64,000 nt of DNA, from contig JBGFRO010000020.1 of the NCBI GenBank assembly GCA_041695085.1, positions 124,001 through 188,000 of the forward strand, given 5' to 3'. Positions 34,987 through 43,874 of the stretch are shown here, one piece after another. The stretch's first letter is position 1. Each line of letters opens with the position of its first letter. Below the pieces are notes generated by a model. It did not search any database and was not told the DNA's origin. It was given only the letters and a program-made list of their open reading frames with translations. A program made the translations under genes and the position numbers. The stretch is from DYFT01 sp041695085. GTDB taxonomy: Bacteria; Bacteroidota; Ignavibacteria; UBA10030.

Positions 34987-37302
34987 TTACATTACGTACT
35001 TCAGTGAAAACCCTCCGTAGAAACTCCGCGCTGGCGCGGGATGATAGTACCGTCCGCCGAAAGCGTTAATAGCGAGGAACGAGACATATTTCGTACTCAG
35101 CGCGTTTTCGACTCCCGCAAAGGCGTCCAGCTCAAATGCGCTCAACACCCGCGTTCTCCAGCCGGCTTTTCCGCTGAGCAGGCGGTACGCCGAGATGTCC
35201 ACATCGTTCGCGTTGGTGATGTACCGTTTATCGTAATAGCTGAATGTCCAGTGCGTGTATGCGCCGAAGTTCGTCGTGGCATCGAGACCCACAACGAGCA
35301 CGAGGGGAGAAATGCCGGGAATCTTCTTGCCCGAGAAATCTTGGGTTTGAGCAGGATTCGCATCGTTTCGCCTGATAAACGTGCCGAAGCGGAAGTTATG
35401 GTATGTGTAACTGACAAACGGCTTCACCAGTGAGACGGTCGCCTGCGGATCGTTGATCGCAAAGTACAAAATCGCCGCCTCGACGCCTTTCTGATTTGCG
35501 GAGCCGGAGTTTTCGTAGGTCAGTTTTCCACCCGCAAGCGTTCTGCTGATGATGATGTTGTCGAGCAGAAATTGGAACGCCGAGAGATAGAAGTTCAGCC
35601 GGTTGTTTAATGCAGTTCCCCGCATGCCAATCTCGTAATTCGTTCCCGTCTCAGGAGTCAGGTTGGCGTTGATCTGTCCGGTTACGGCTGTGCTGATTTC
35701 GCTGTTGGTCGGTGGCCCAAATCCCTGACTGATGCTGGCGTGAAGGGCAAGTGTTGAACTCATCTTGTACACAAGGGCAACGCGCGGAACAAGTTTGGGC
35801 GAAAATGAGACCGAAGCGGATTGATCGGGATCGCCGGGTGGGTTGAAGAGGTCGAGAACGTCGTAGTGGAGCTTATTGTAACTCATGCCGAGCGTCAGGA
35901 GCAGCTCCTGGGTCAGCTCAAGTTCCGCCTGGGCAAAGAGAATGTACTGGACGGTGGTAACATCCGTATCAACCATCATATTTCCCGGCTTGCCGTTCAC
36001 ATTGGCGTACTCCTTCTCTGTGGTAACGTCGCGTTGATACTCGCCGCCTGCGGTGATGCGGCTTTTAAAAGAGAACAGCTCAGGTTTCCACACAAAGCGC
36101 GTTCTTCCTCCGTAGCTGCTGTAAGTCGAGCGGAAGTATCCACTGTTGAATTGTGATGTGCCGTACGGATGGTCAACATCTGCAAATAAGCTGTACGCGG
36201 AGGTAATGTTGGAAACGGCTTCCGAGATGTCGTACTGGTGGGAGATTCCGACGCTTGTGGATTTTCGCGTAACGCGCGGATCGAGTGTCGGAACAGCAGG
36301 AAGCACTTGGCGTGGATTCGCATCGTACTCCGCCTTTGTGAGCGCGCCCGGAGACTGGAACTCGGCATCGGCGTGCAGCAAGAGCGCGGAGACAGTCCGA
36401 TTTTCCGACGGGAAAAAGATCGCGTTCGCGCTGAGAAGCTTGCGATACGTACTGCTCTGCTTTTCCCTATACCCGCGGTAGTACTGATCCGCATACGACA
36501 GTGAGAGATTTGCGTCCTGCAGTCCGGAGTTGAGTGAGACACCACTTCGTCGCAGTCCAAAGGAGCCGGACTGTACCCCTAGTCCGACGCTTCGGTCGCC
36601 GTATGACGCACGGGCCGCGCTCAAGATCATCACACCGCCCGTTCCTGCGCCGTAGATGCTTCCAGCAGGACCTTTAAGGACTTCAATATTGCCGATCACC
36701 GACGGCTCAAACAGATCGTAGTTGGTGTTTCCGCCCGCTCCCGTCATCGGAATGTCGTTCCAGTACGCCTTAATGCCGCGTACGCCAAAGGGGGAGCGCA
36801 GCAGACTGCCGCGGATGGAGAGCCGACTGCTTCCTCCCGGCATCTGCGATTCCATCCGAACGCCGGGAATGGTGTTCAAGGCGGGAAGGATTGAACTGTT
36901 GTCATATCGGCGGATCTGTTCGGCGGTCAGCATACTGATTGAGCCTGCCGTCTCAATGAGTTTCCGGTTTGTTTCATAACCAACCACAGTAACTTCACTC
37001 AGCAAGACTTGTGTGGCTTCCAGAAGGATGTTTAAACGGCTTGTCTTCTCGTCAACCGGAACGGTCACTGTGCGATAGCCAACGTAGGAGATGCGGAGTT
37101 GTTCGATCCGTGTGCCGGTGCTGAGCGAGAATTCCCCTTTCTCATCGGTCGTTGTTCCGATTGTGGTGTTCGGCACAACGACGTTCGCGCCGATGAGTGG
37201 CTGTTTCGTATAGTTGTCGATCACCCGACCGGTGATCGTGGTTTGCGCGAACGCGGCAACCTGAATGATTGCCGCAACAAATGATAGAAGAATGAGTCTC
37301 AT
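34987..37302 (-). CDS. TonB-dependent receptor (1)
   Basis: About 771 aa. A signal peptide (ends AAFAQ) is followed by a CarboxypepD-reg-like domain (about 18-95: TITGRVIDNYTKQPLIGANV), a plug (RRYDNSSILPALNTIPGVRM, PSVIGNIEVLKGPAGSIYGA) and a 22-strand barrel with TPETGTNYEIGMRG and a closing aromatic-rich strand. It takes up a chelated or bound ligand across the outer membrane. The ATG at 37302 has AAGGA upstream. Immediate partners on the same strand are a small exported R-x-P-P protein, MerC, an ABC ATPase and two ABC-2 permeases, which suggests metal import; the ligand is not known. Confidence 0.9.
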   Translation of the reverse strand: MRLILLSFVAAIIQVAAFAQTTITGRVIDNYTKQPLIGANVVVPNTTIGTTTDEKGEFSLSTGTRIEQLRISYVGYRTVTVPVDEKTSRLNILLEATQVLLSEVTVVGYETNRKLIETAGSISMLTAEQIRRYDNSSILPALNTIPGVRMESQMPGGSSRLSIRGSLLRSPFGVRGIKAYWNDIPMTGAGGNTNYDLFEPSVIGNIEVLKGPAGSIYGAGTGGVMILSAARASYGDRSVGLGVQSGSFGLRRSGVSLNSGLQDANLSLSYADQYYRGYREKQSSTYRKLLSANAIFFPSENRTVSALLLHADAEFQSPGALTKAEYDANPRQVLPAVPTLDPRVTRKSTSVGISHQYDISEAVSNITSAYSLFADVDHPYGTSQFNSGYFRSTYSSYGGRTRFVWKPELFSFKSRITAGGEYQRDVTTEKEYANVNGKPGNMMVDTDVTTVQYILFAQAELELTQELLLTLGMSYNKLHYDVLDLFNPPGDPDQSASVSFSPKLVPRVALVYKMSSTLALHASISQGFGPPTNSEISTAVTGQINANLTPETGTNYEIGMRGTALNNRLNFYLSAFQFLLDNIIISRTLAGGKLTYENSGSANQKGVEAAILYFAINDPQATVSLVKPFVSYTYHNFRFGTFIRRNDANPAQTQDFSGKKIPGISPLVLVVGLDATTNFGAYTHWTFSYYDKRYITNANDVDISAYRLLSGKAGWRTRVLSAFELDAFAGVENALSTKYVSFLAINAFGGRYYHPAPARSFYGGFSLKYVM

Positions 37303-37361
37303 AGTCATTCCTTTTTTAAGAGTGTTTGTTCTCACTATTGGTGATGCAAGTTGAACATCGC

Positions 37362-37727
37362 TTACCTGAGGAGCAGGCAGTTTCGATTTACGGGGGGACC
37401 GCGGTCAAAAAGTTGATCACATTCCGAGAGTTGACAAACGTTGTTATCGTTACGAACGGGAAAACACGATTCAGGTTGGGCAATCTCGTTATTATTCTGC
37501 AGCGGTTGGTCTAATGCACGGTGCATCAGTGCCGTGCAAAGGGGGCATTGGAAGCCTGAAGCGGTGGCGTTCTTGTCCGATGACTCGAACAACAGCGTAG
37601 CTCCTCCTTCTTTGTGCAGAGAGATTGGATGCCGGTGGAACACGGCGAGAAACGTCTGCTCCAACGACAGAAGGAGACTGAAAACACTAACGAGGTGGAT
37701 AATCGTTGAGTGTGAAAACATCATCAC
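37362..37727 (-). CDS. Small exported CxxC / R-G-P-P protein (A)
   Basis: 121 aa. A hydrophobic N-terminus (IIHLVSVFSLLLSLEQTF) suggests export. A GFQCPLCTALMHRA segment carries a CxxC that could bind metal, and RGPP stands 11 residues before the end. I do not assign a family with certainty; the plan (short, secreted, CxxC in the middle, R-x-P-P near the end) resembles DUF2946-type proteins found near metal receptors. It precedes the TonB receptor on the same strand by 59 bp. Similar small proteins occur at 48263, 51737 and 52207, each before a transport or outer-membrane gene. A perfect palindrome lies 3 bp upstream of the start. Confidence 0.55.
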   Translation of the reverse strand: MMMFSHSTIIHLVSVFSLLLSLEQTFLAVFHRHPISLHKEGGATLLFESSDKNATASGFQCPLCTALMHRALDQPLQNNNEIAQPESCFPVRNDNNVCQLSECDQLFDRGPPVNRNCLLLR

Positions 37728-37730
37728 AAA

Positions 37731-37744
37731 GATGTTCGAACATC
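37731..37744. promoter_or_regulatory. 14-bp perfect palindrome, possible operator
   Basis: GATGTTCGAACATC is fully symmetric and lies just upstream of the small exported protein that heads the TonB receptor gene. Its place and symmetry suit a dimeric regulator, possibly a metal sensor. No such regulator gene is seen nearby. Confidence 0.35.
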
Positions 37745-37829
37745 AAATCACAAGATAGGCGGCCGGACTCGACGAGTGGAATTTCCAGCGTGAGCCAGCT
37801 GCCTTTTCTCCTGAAGGAGGAGAAGTGCT

Positions 37830-37883
37830 GTAGGTCGGATTGTCAATCCGACCTACGGTATGATCGGGGAAGACATCCCGATC
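37830..37883. repeat. GTAGGTCG palindrome, copy 2, with second hairpin
   Basis: The first hairpin (37830-37856) is identical to that at 34958-34984. A second, GATCGGG...CCCGATC (37862-37868 with 37877-37883), reaches the stop codon of the merC-like gene. Together they may end transcription of the minus-strand MerC/ATPase genes. Confidence 0.75.
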
Positions 37884-38335
37884 TACTTACATCTCACACA
37901 CTCCTTACACAAACGCCAGTTTTGAATGTGCGAGAGGGCAATCATCATTGCTCCGGCAGGGAGCAGAAGCCGTTCAGACTCCACAAGCAGAAATTTCGCG
38001 CCGACGATGATTACCGCTCCCGCAAAAAAATACCACAACGCACTCCATTTGCGGTGATGCAACCGAAAGCCGCGCGTGAGGGCGAACATCCCGATCGCCA
38101 GCGATAAGCCAATCATTACCCACTCGAAGGTTTCTTCCGCAAGGAATCCTCTTGCTAACCAGGGGGCCGCCGTCAGCAAAAGCGGCAACAAGCCGCAGTG
38201 CAGAACACACAGCGTGGATGCCGAGACGCCAAGCAGGTCATACACTCCGCCGATGCTGATGCGTCGGCCTGAAGTCCCTGCAGAGGCTTTTGGCTGGAAC
38301 ATTTCGAATTCCATCACCTTGTGACTCCTTTTCAT
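37883..38335 (-). CDS. MerC domain membrane protein
   Basis: 150 aa with four hydrophobic segments. The MerC signature is in GVSASTLCVLHCGLLPLLLT, with the paired cysteines of CxxHC. Other features are RGFRLHHRKWSALWYFFAG and a Cys-rich tail (LCKECVRCK). MerC carries Hg2+ into the cytoplasm in mer operons, and MerC-domain proteins elsewhere are linked to other metals. Its ATG overlaps the stop of the ABC ATPase gene (ATGA), so the two are translationally coupled. No merA, merP or merR is seen, so mercury detoxification is not implied. Confidence 0.85.
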   Translation of the reverse strand: MKRSHKVMEFEMFQPKASAGTSGRRISIGGVYDLLGVSASTLCVLHCGLLPLLLTAAPWLARGFLAEETFEWVMIGLSLAIGMFALTRGFRLHHRKWSALWYFFAGAVIIVGAKFLLVESERLLLPAGAMMIALSHIQNWRLCKECVRCK

Positions 38336-39036
38336 TCGAGCATATGTCTGAGATAAATGTTTTCCAAATCCGCGTGACCTATGTCGGCTGTGTCGAGAAC
38401 TTCCACTAACTTTCCGTGCCTCATAATGCCTACGCGTGTGCCTGTCTCCTTTGCGCGGAAAAGATCGTGCGTGGCCATCAACACGGCAACGCCCTGATTG
38501 CTCAGGTGCTTGAGCAGCTTTGAGAATTCATTGCTTGCTTTCGGATCGAGTCCCGATGTCGGCTCATCCAACAGTAATGCTTCGGCCTTCTTCGCAAGAG
38601 CAATGGCGATTCCGACCTTTTGCCGCATCCCCTTGGAGTATGTGGCGATGCGCTGATCGGCAACGGCGGGGTCGAGTCCGACTTGCTCGAAGAACTTCAG
38701 ATAATCTGTTCGCGTGTAATGATCGTGACCGGCCAGTGCGGTGAAGTATTCGAGATTCTCCAAACCGCTGAGATTGCGATAGAGTATCACCTGCTCCGGG
38801 ATATAGGCGACGTATTTCTTTGTCTCAAGCGGATATCGTGTAACGTCGAGATTCTTGATCTTCGCTGTACCGGCGGTCGGCGCGATGAAATTGAGAAACA
38901 GGTTGATCGTTGTTGTTTTGCCCGCGCCGTTGGCGCCAAGGAGACAGAAAATCTCTCCCGGCTGAATGCGCAGATTCAAATCGGACAATGCCGGTGTACC
39001 GTTGTACGACTTCGAGAGATTGACGGCTTCAAGCAT
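38332..39036 (-). CDS. ABC transporter ATP-binding protein
   Basis: 234 aa. Walker A (LLGANGAGKTTTINLFLNF), Q-loop region (AYIPEQVILYRN), ABC signature (TYSKGMRQKVGIAIALAKKA), Walker B (LLLDEPTSGLDPKA) and H-loop (MATHDLFRAKE) are all intact. The ATG at 39036 follows AAAGGAG. It most likely powers the two DUF3526-like ABC-2 permeases lower in the same strand run, with MerC and the TonB receptor between them. Confidence 0.92.
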   Translation of the reverse strand: MLEAVNLSKSYNGTPALSDLNLRIQPGEIFCLLGANGAGKTTTINLFLNFIAPTAGTAKIKNLDVTRYPLETKKYVAYIPEQVILYRNLSGLENLEYFTALAGHDHYTRTDYLKFFEQVGLDPAVADQRIATYSKGMRQKVGIAIALAKKAEALLLDEPTSGLDPKASNEFSKLLKHLSNQGVAVLMATHDLFRAKETGTRVGIMRHGKLVEVLDTADIGHADLENIYLRHMLE

Positions 39037-39049
39037 ACAGATTCTCCTT

Positions 39050-41311
39050 TCACATTTCAAACGTGTAGAGATACTTCAACAATATCGCCCGCGCATTGGT
39101 CAATGGCAGCCGCGGCGAGCTGGGCATAAGTCTGTCTCTGTCTGTATTGATGCCTTCATTATACACCAACCACAGATCGTGTCCCTCGTTGAAGTTGTAC
39201 CGCAGGCGGACATTGCTGATAACGATGGATGCGGCGCTGTTGTACTGCAGAAAGAGAGCAGCAGAGGCTCTCGTGTTGAGCGCTGTCTGAATGCGCAACT
39301 GAAGCAGGTGCGAATCGTATCGCTGTTGCCGCCTCTCGAAGCGAATCACGTTCAGCTCGTACTGCGGACGCAGCTCCAAATGACGGGAGAGATTCCAAAT
39401 TGCGCTGAGCTTCAGTGTAGTTTTCTTCCCGTCGTAGAATGTCCCGTAGAAGAGATCGAGACTCGGCCTGAAGAACCACCGATCCGGCGGTGTTGCGGCA
39501 AGCCACACATCGTGGTACCAATAGCTTCCCGCCGGAACCGAAGCGCTGCTCGATAGCGAAAAGGCCTGCGGCACGTTTTCGTAGTAATGATCCGTGGAGA
39601 TGAGCACTGTTGCCGCGTTTTGCCACTCAAGCTGCACAAAGGGATGAAGCCAAACATAATCGGCACGGTGATCGGGATTCCGCACATAGGCGAATCCCCA
39701 ATGGCCAATCCATATTCGCCGCAACGTCTCGTGATCTTTGAGAAACCATTGGTAGTCGAGATTATTCCGGACAAACGAAAAATCACGCCGTGGGTCGAAT
39801 CCAAGGCCCGGCTCAAACTCGGCGTCCGACCAGGTGATTTTGGTGAGGTAGCTGAACCCTTCGAACACGCGACGCTGCCATTCGAGGGCAATTCGTCCGG
39901 CAGTGAATGGTTTCTGGAACGATGGCTTCAGGCGCGCCCGGTCCACTGTTTGAGCCCAGGTAAATGTGACAAACTCGTCTCCAACGATATTGAGAATGCC
40001 ATCGAGCGCGTAGGCGTAGTTCCATCCGCCGTCAGCGTTGATGCGCGAGGTCATCATCCCACCGACATACGATTGCGCGTTGATCACCTGCCTGCGTACC
40101 CGGAGGACGCCGAAGTTTTCCGGTGAAAGCCCTTTCTCGCGTGCGGTTTGCATCGTCAGCGCTCCAAGGTCCCAGTTTCCCAGTCGCCCGATCACGCGCG
40201 CGCCGCCAAGGACGCGAATCGGCTCGCCGCGATCGTTTAAACCGATCCGCCGACTGTGAAAGAGCATGCTGCGGGCCGTTCCCATATTCAGATTGAAAAT
40301 CCCCGCCCGTTCCAGAAAGAACTGCCGCTTCTCCGGAAAGAAGAGCGGAAAGCGCGTGAGATTGATCTGCTGATCATCCGCTTCAGCCTGAGCAAAATCG
40401 GTGTTCAGTGTCAGGTCGAGCGTCAGGTTGCTAACAATCGGATACTTCAGATCGATGCCGATCTCGCGACTCAGCGAGCTGATATGGCGATATGTCGTTC
40501 GGGTTGGATCAAGTTCGGCGCGTCTATCGAATCCACCGACCGCGTATGGAGTAACATAGATCGGCGTTTTCTGCTGAATGCCCCGGAAGACAACAGGGTA
40601 GCCGCGGGACGGTCGCTCGATGGAAGACGTCGGCGGGACGTCGGGGAAGGTCTGCCGTTCGTTGGATACGGCAATCCAGCGATAGACCGTCATTCCCATC
40701 GTTACCTCTCCGTTTATCGAACGGAACCGGAGACTCGAAAACGGAATGCGCATCTCGACAAACCATCCCGAATCGGTCACCGTTGTGGCAACATCCCAAA
40801 ACGTGTTCCAGCTATTGTCGCGTGAGGCGCTGCCCCCTTCTCCGTCGTTCGAGATCGTCTGATCAATGCGGATTCCACCGGGCGTCGTAATAAAGCGGAC
40901 GGCATTCTCCCTGTCATAAAACGTATCTAACATAAATCCGAACGTATCATCGCCGCTCCAGCGGTCACGGTACAGCGAGTTCAAACGGATGGTCGAAGGA
41001 TCGCGTGTGTAGCATCTGCCTGAGACATAAACGAAATTGTCGTCGTAGGCAACGCGGATCTCCGTACGCTCGCTCGCCTCAGCACGATACACCGGCTGCG
41101 TAACCGTGAGCGGCAGGGGAGGTATGGTTTGCCACGCCGGTTCGTCGGGAAGACCGTCGAGCACGATTGGAGCGGACACACGCAAAAGAACGAGCGGGTC
41201 TTGGGCGGGCACAGCGATGTCGGTCGCCAGCAGGATGGATAGCAGACCCAGTGGCTGGAGTAAAGGGTACTTTATTATCCACCGACGAGCTGAATCAGTT
41301 TGACAGCTCAT
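39050..41311 (-). CDS. DUF5916 outer-membrane protein with CBM9-like domain (2)
   Basis: About 753 aa. A hydrophobic export segment (LGLLSILLATDIAVPAQ) leads to a CBM9-like domain (APIVLDGLPDEPAWQTIPPL, NFVYVSGRCYTRDPS, FGFMLDTFYDRENAVRF), then DUF5916 with DFAQAEADDQQINLTRFPLF and PEKRQFFLERAGIFNL and a long barrel-like C-terminus. The start at 41311 overlaps the stop of the WD40 gene (ATGA), so it is translationally coupled to a cytosolic-looking WD40 protein. The frame runs on to 41446 inside that gene. Its role is unknown. Confidence 0.85.
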   Translation of the reverse strand: MSCQTDSARRWIIKYPLLQPLGLLSILLATDIAVPAQDPLVLLRVSAPIVLDGLPDEPAWQTIPPLPLTVTQPVYRAEASERTEIRVAYDDNFVYVSGRCYTRDPSTIRLNSLYRDRWSGDDTFGFMLDTFYDRENAVRFITTPGGIRIDQTISNDGEGGSASRDNSWNTFWDVATTVTDSGWFVEMRIPFSSLRFRSINGEVTMGMTVYRWIAVSNERQTFPDVPPTSSIERPSRGYPVVFRGIQQKTPIYVTPYAVGGFDRRAELDPTRTTYRHISSLSREIGIDLKYPIVSNLTLDLTLNTDFAQAEADDQQINLTRFPLFFPEKRQFFLERAGIFNLNMGTARSMLFHSRRIGLNDRGEPIRVLGGARVIGRLGNWDLGALTMQTAREKGLSPENFGVLRVRRQVINAQSYVGGMMTSRINADGGWNYAYALDGILNIVGDEFVTFTWAQTVDRARLKPSFQKPFTAGRIALEWQRRVFEGFSYLTKITWSDAEFEPGLGFDPRRDFSFVRNNLDYQWFLKDHETLRRIWIGHWGFAYVRNPDHRADYVWLHPFVQLEWQNAATVLISTDHYYENVPQAFSLSSSASVPAGSYWYHDVWLAATPPDRWFFRPSLDLFYGTFYDGKKTTLKLSAIWNLSRHLELRPQYELNVIRFERRQQRYDSHLLQLRIQTALNTRASAALFLQYNSAASIVISNVRLRYNFNEGHDLWLVYNEGINTDRDRLMPSSPRLPLTNARAILLKYLYTFEM

Positions 41312-42330
41312 CGCACGTACACCTCCACGTGTCCTGATTCTGTCCCGGTTGCCAGTAGGCGATCGTCCGGCGACCACGCAAGCAGGCTCACCCCGCTGTC
41401 GGCGCGCGCGTAAGCTATTGGTTGTTGATTCTTCTCTGGACGCCACAGCAACACGAGACCATCTTGATCCGCGGAAGCAAGATGTGCGCCGTGGTGTTGG
41501 TAGGCCAGCGCGCTGATAAAATTCTCATGCCCCCTCAGAGAGATCGGTCTCGTTCCCGCCGGGCCTTTGCCCGAGCAGTCCCAGATTATAACTTCGGGGC
41601 TGCCGCCGGTGGCGAGGTAGCGGCCGGAACAATCCCATGCCAGCTCGCGCACTTTGGTGGGATAGCCCCACATCTGCAAATCCTGCCTCGTGGCGATGAT
41701 CCAAAAATGCACCGTGGAATCCTGATCGCCGGTCGCGAGAAATCTTCCATCCGGACTCCACGCTAACACCAGACTCGAACCTTTCCATTCAAGACGTTCA
41801 GCGCGCCCCGGTTGATGCGGGAGGCACAACGTGACGCCGTTGTACGCGCACGCAGCGAGCACCTTGTCTTGGGGATGCCATGCGATATCCGCTATCGTGC
41901 TGGGATGATCGCCAAACGAGCTGAGCAGTTGGCCAGTCCGATCCCAAAACCGAACTTCTTTGCCCGCAGCGGAAGCAAGCACCTCGCCCGCCGGGCTCCA
42001 CGCGACGTGTTCAACCCATGCCGCGCCGCCTTCACACGCCAGCAACTCCTCACCGCGTAGCGTGTCCCACCAGCGCACTTTGCCGTCTTGGCCTGCACTC
42101 GTGAGTACGGTGCCGTCAGCATTCCATGACAACGAACTGGTGCCGAATCTGTGGCCGGCGAAGTGGTGCACGATACGGCCGGTCTCACGCTCGAAGATTG
42201 TGATTGGACCGCTCACCGCAGCGGCAGCGAGAGAGCGGCCGTCGCGTGACCATATAAGATCGATGACGTGGTCTTCGATTTCTCTGTGCCAGCTTGCCGT
42301 GAGCGGCTTCACGTTTTTTATGCGAGGCAT
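41308..42330 (-). CDS. WD40 repeat protein linked to COG0523 GTPase
   Basis: 340 aa consisting almost wholly of WD40 blades: VIDLIWSRDGRSLAAAAVSG, SSLSWNADGTVLTSAGQDGK, LAWSPDGRFLATGDQDSTVH, ISALAYQHHGAHLASADQDG. This gives seven blades without other domains. No signal peptide, so probably cytoplasmic. Its start overlaps the end of the COG0523 gene by 13 bp, and its stop overlaps the DUF5916 start, so the three are coupled. It may act as a scaffold for the GTPase; this is inference from gene order. Confidence 0.85.
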   Translation of the reverse strand: MPRIKNVKPLTASWHREIEDHVIDLIWSRDGRSLAAAAVSGPITIFERETGRIVHHFAGHRFGTSSLSWNADGTVLTSAGQDGKVRWWDTLRGEELLACEGGAAWVEHVAWSPAGEVLASAAGKEVRFWDRTGQLLSSFGDHPSTIADIAWHPQDKVLAACAYNGVTLCLPHQPGRAERLEWKGSSLVLAWSPDGRFLATGDQDSTVHFWIIATRQDLQMWGYPTKVRELAWDCSGRYLATGGSPEVIIWDCSGKGPAGTRPISLRGHENFISALAYQHHGAHLASADQDGLVLLWRPEKNQQPIAYARADSGVSLLAWSPDDRLLATGTESGHVEVYVR

Positions 42331-43667
42331 GACCGGAACCCCTCGTTCAGCTTGGCGCGATCCAATTTGCGACCGATAAAGATCAGCGAATTTCGGCGCT
42401 CCTCATTGCCCCATGGCCGATCGGGGCGGCCGTCGAACAACATGTGCACGCCTTGAAACACGAAACGCTCTTCTTGATTCTTAATGCTGAGCACGCCTTT
42501 CATGCGAAAGATATCCGTGCCCTTCGTGGTCAATAACTCTCGCAGCCATTCGTTGAGCTTTTTCTCGTCTAAATCGCCGGGTGTGGTGATGCCGACGGAA
42601 CTCACTTCCTCGTCGTGCTCGTGATCGGGCTTGTACTCGCGCGTCAGCAGCGGAGCGAGCGGGCCGTGCACGCTCTGCAATTTCGCGGAAAATTCGTCGG
42701 GATGATGTTGCGTGAACAGCGCGTAGTTGCCGGGTTCGTCGATGTGAATGTTGAAACGGGTCTCACCCTCGGCAAGCCTCAGCTCACGTAATTTCTTTTC
42801 CGGCCGCAAAACATCATTCGCCGCCGTGGCGTGTTCCTTCTCGGAAAACAGCAAGACGGCCTCCATCTGCAATGCTTCTAATTCTGTGGCCGAAGCTTCC
42901 GGCAACGGCAGCAGGGCCACGTTCATTGTAGGATCGGGGCCGGGATGCATGATCCATTCATACTCGCCGCGCTGGAGCAGGTACACCCCCGCCCATTCAA
43001 ACGGATATTCCGGCTCCATGAATTTCGGATCGACTTCGAGAGCGCGCGCGACGTTGAACCCGCCTACGTTGAGGATTTTGTCCATCTCGATTCGCGCGTC
43101 GCGCGTGCGATAAATCTTCGTCGCGGCGTTCATGCCGCGGATGCGCGCTTCGAGCTTGTCTAACTCCTCAGGAGTGACGAGATCAATCTTGTTCAACAAA
43201 ATCACGTCGGCAAACGCGATCTGCTCCTTTGCTTCGTTGCTGTCATCGAGGTGCTGCCAAATGTGTTTTGCATCAACCACCGTTACGATGGCATCGAGCG
43301 CCAGCTTGCTTCGCATTTCATCATCGACGAAAAACGTTTGCGCCACCGGGCCGGGATCGGCAAGACCCGTGGTTTCGATTAAGATGTAATCGAATTTGTC
43401 CTTGCGCTTCATCAAGTTGCCAAGGATGCGAATGAGATCGCCGCGCACGGTGCAGCAGATGCAGCCGTTATTCATCTCGAAAATCTCCTCTTCTGCGCCG
43501 ATGACCAAATCCTGATCGACGCCAACTTCGCCAAACTCGTTTTCGATCACGGCGATGCGCTTGCCATGGTTCTCGGTGAGAATGCGATTGAGCAGTGTGG
43601 TTTTGCCTGCGCCGAGAAAGCCAGTGAGCACCGTCACCGGGACGCGGCCTGAATTATGTGTGGTCAT
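42318..43667 (-). CDS. COG0523 (CobW-like) metallochaperone GTPase
   Basis: 449 aa, longer than most COG0523 proteins (about 320-400). G1 (TVLTGFLGAGKTTLLNRI), the metal-binding CxCC (MNNGCICCTVRGDL), G3-like ETTGLADPGP and G4 (LLNKIDLV) are intact. An insert at about 225-360 with LLPLPEASATELEALQMEA and a His/Asp-rich PDHEHDEE separates the GTPase from the C-terminal domain (MKGVLSIKNQEERFVFQGVH). Such proteins deliver Zn2+ or Co2+ to client enzymes. GGAGGAG lies before the ATG. Neighbours (ZIP, DsrE-like, ferredoxin-like, WD40) support metal supply; the metal cannot be named. Confidence 0.9.
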   Translation of the reverse strand: MTTHNSGRVPVTVLTGFLGAGKTTLLNRILTENHGKRIAVIENEFGEVGVDQDLVIGAEEEIFEMNNGCICCTVRGDLIRILGNLMKRKDKFDYILIETTGLADPGPVAQTFFVDDEMRSKLALDAIVTVVDAKHIWQHLDDSNEAKEQIAFADVILLNKIDLVTPEELDKLEARIRGMNAATKIYRTRDARIEMDKILNVGGFNVARALEVDPKFMEPEYPFEWAGVYLLQRGEYEWIMHPGPDPTMNVALLPLPEASATELEALQMEAVLLFSEKEHATAANDVLRPEKKLRELRLAEGETRFNIHIDEPGNYALFTQHHPDEFSAKLQSVHGPLAPLLTREYKPDHEHDEEVSSVGITTPGDLDEKKLNEWLRELLTTKGTDIFRMKGVLSIKNQEERFVFQGVHMLFDGRPDRPWGNEERRNSLIFIGRKLDRAKLNEGFRSCLA

Positions 43668-43668
43668 G

Positions 43669-43805
43669 AGTATCTCCTCCTATGTTTGTGAATAATTGTA
43701 CCTGTCCGCTCACGCAACCGCGCGCATAATGTCCTCGCGATGCACGTCATCGAGTGGTTTCTGAATTTTGAACTGCCGGGTCTTACCTGGCCCGGCAAAG
43801 ACCGC
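43669..43805. repeat. Direct repeat with 3' end of 86-aa protein gene
   Basis: Bases 43669-43805 repeat 44283-44419 with about 15 differences. The repeat holds the ribosome binding site and leader of the next gene plus, on the minus strand, the last 30 codons and stop of the 86-aa protein gene at 44324. Read here (43710-43805) it gives VFAGPGKTRQFKIQKPLDDV and HREDIMRAVA then stop, against VFTGPGKNRQLKIHKPLEDV in the intact gene. The two copies flank the DsrE-like gene. The remaining 70 bp to that gene show nothing. Confidence 0.85.
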
Positions 43806-43874
43806 AGCATATCAAGCATGGACTATCGGCAAGTGATCATCGCGATCGCAATCCCGACAGCGATTTCGGCGCCC

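Noticed and set aside
37883..38335. MerC as part of a mercury resistance operon
   Set aside because: No merA, merP, merT or merR is present, and the gene is coupled to an ABC ATPase.
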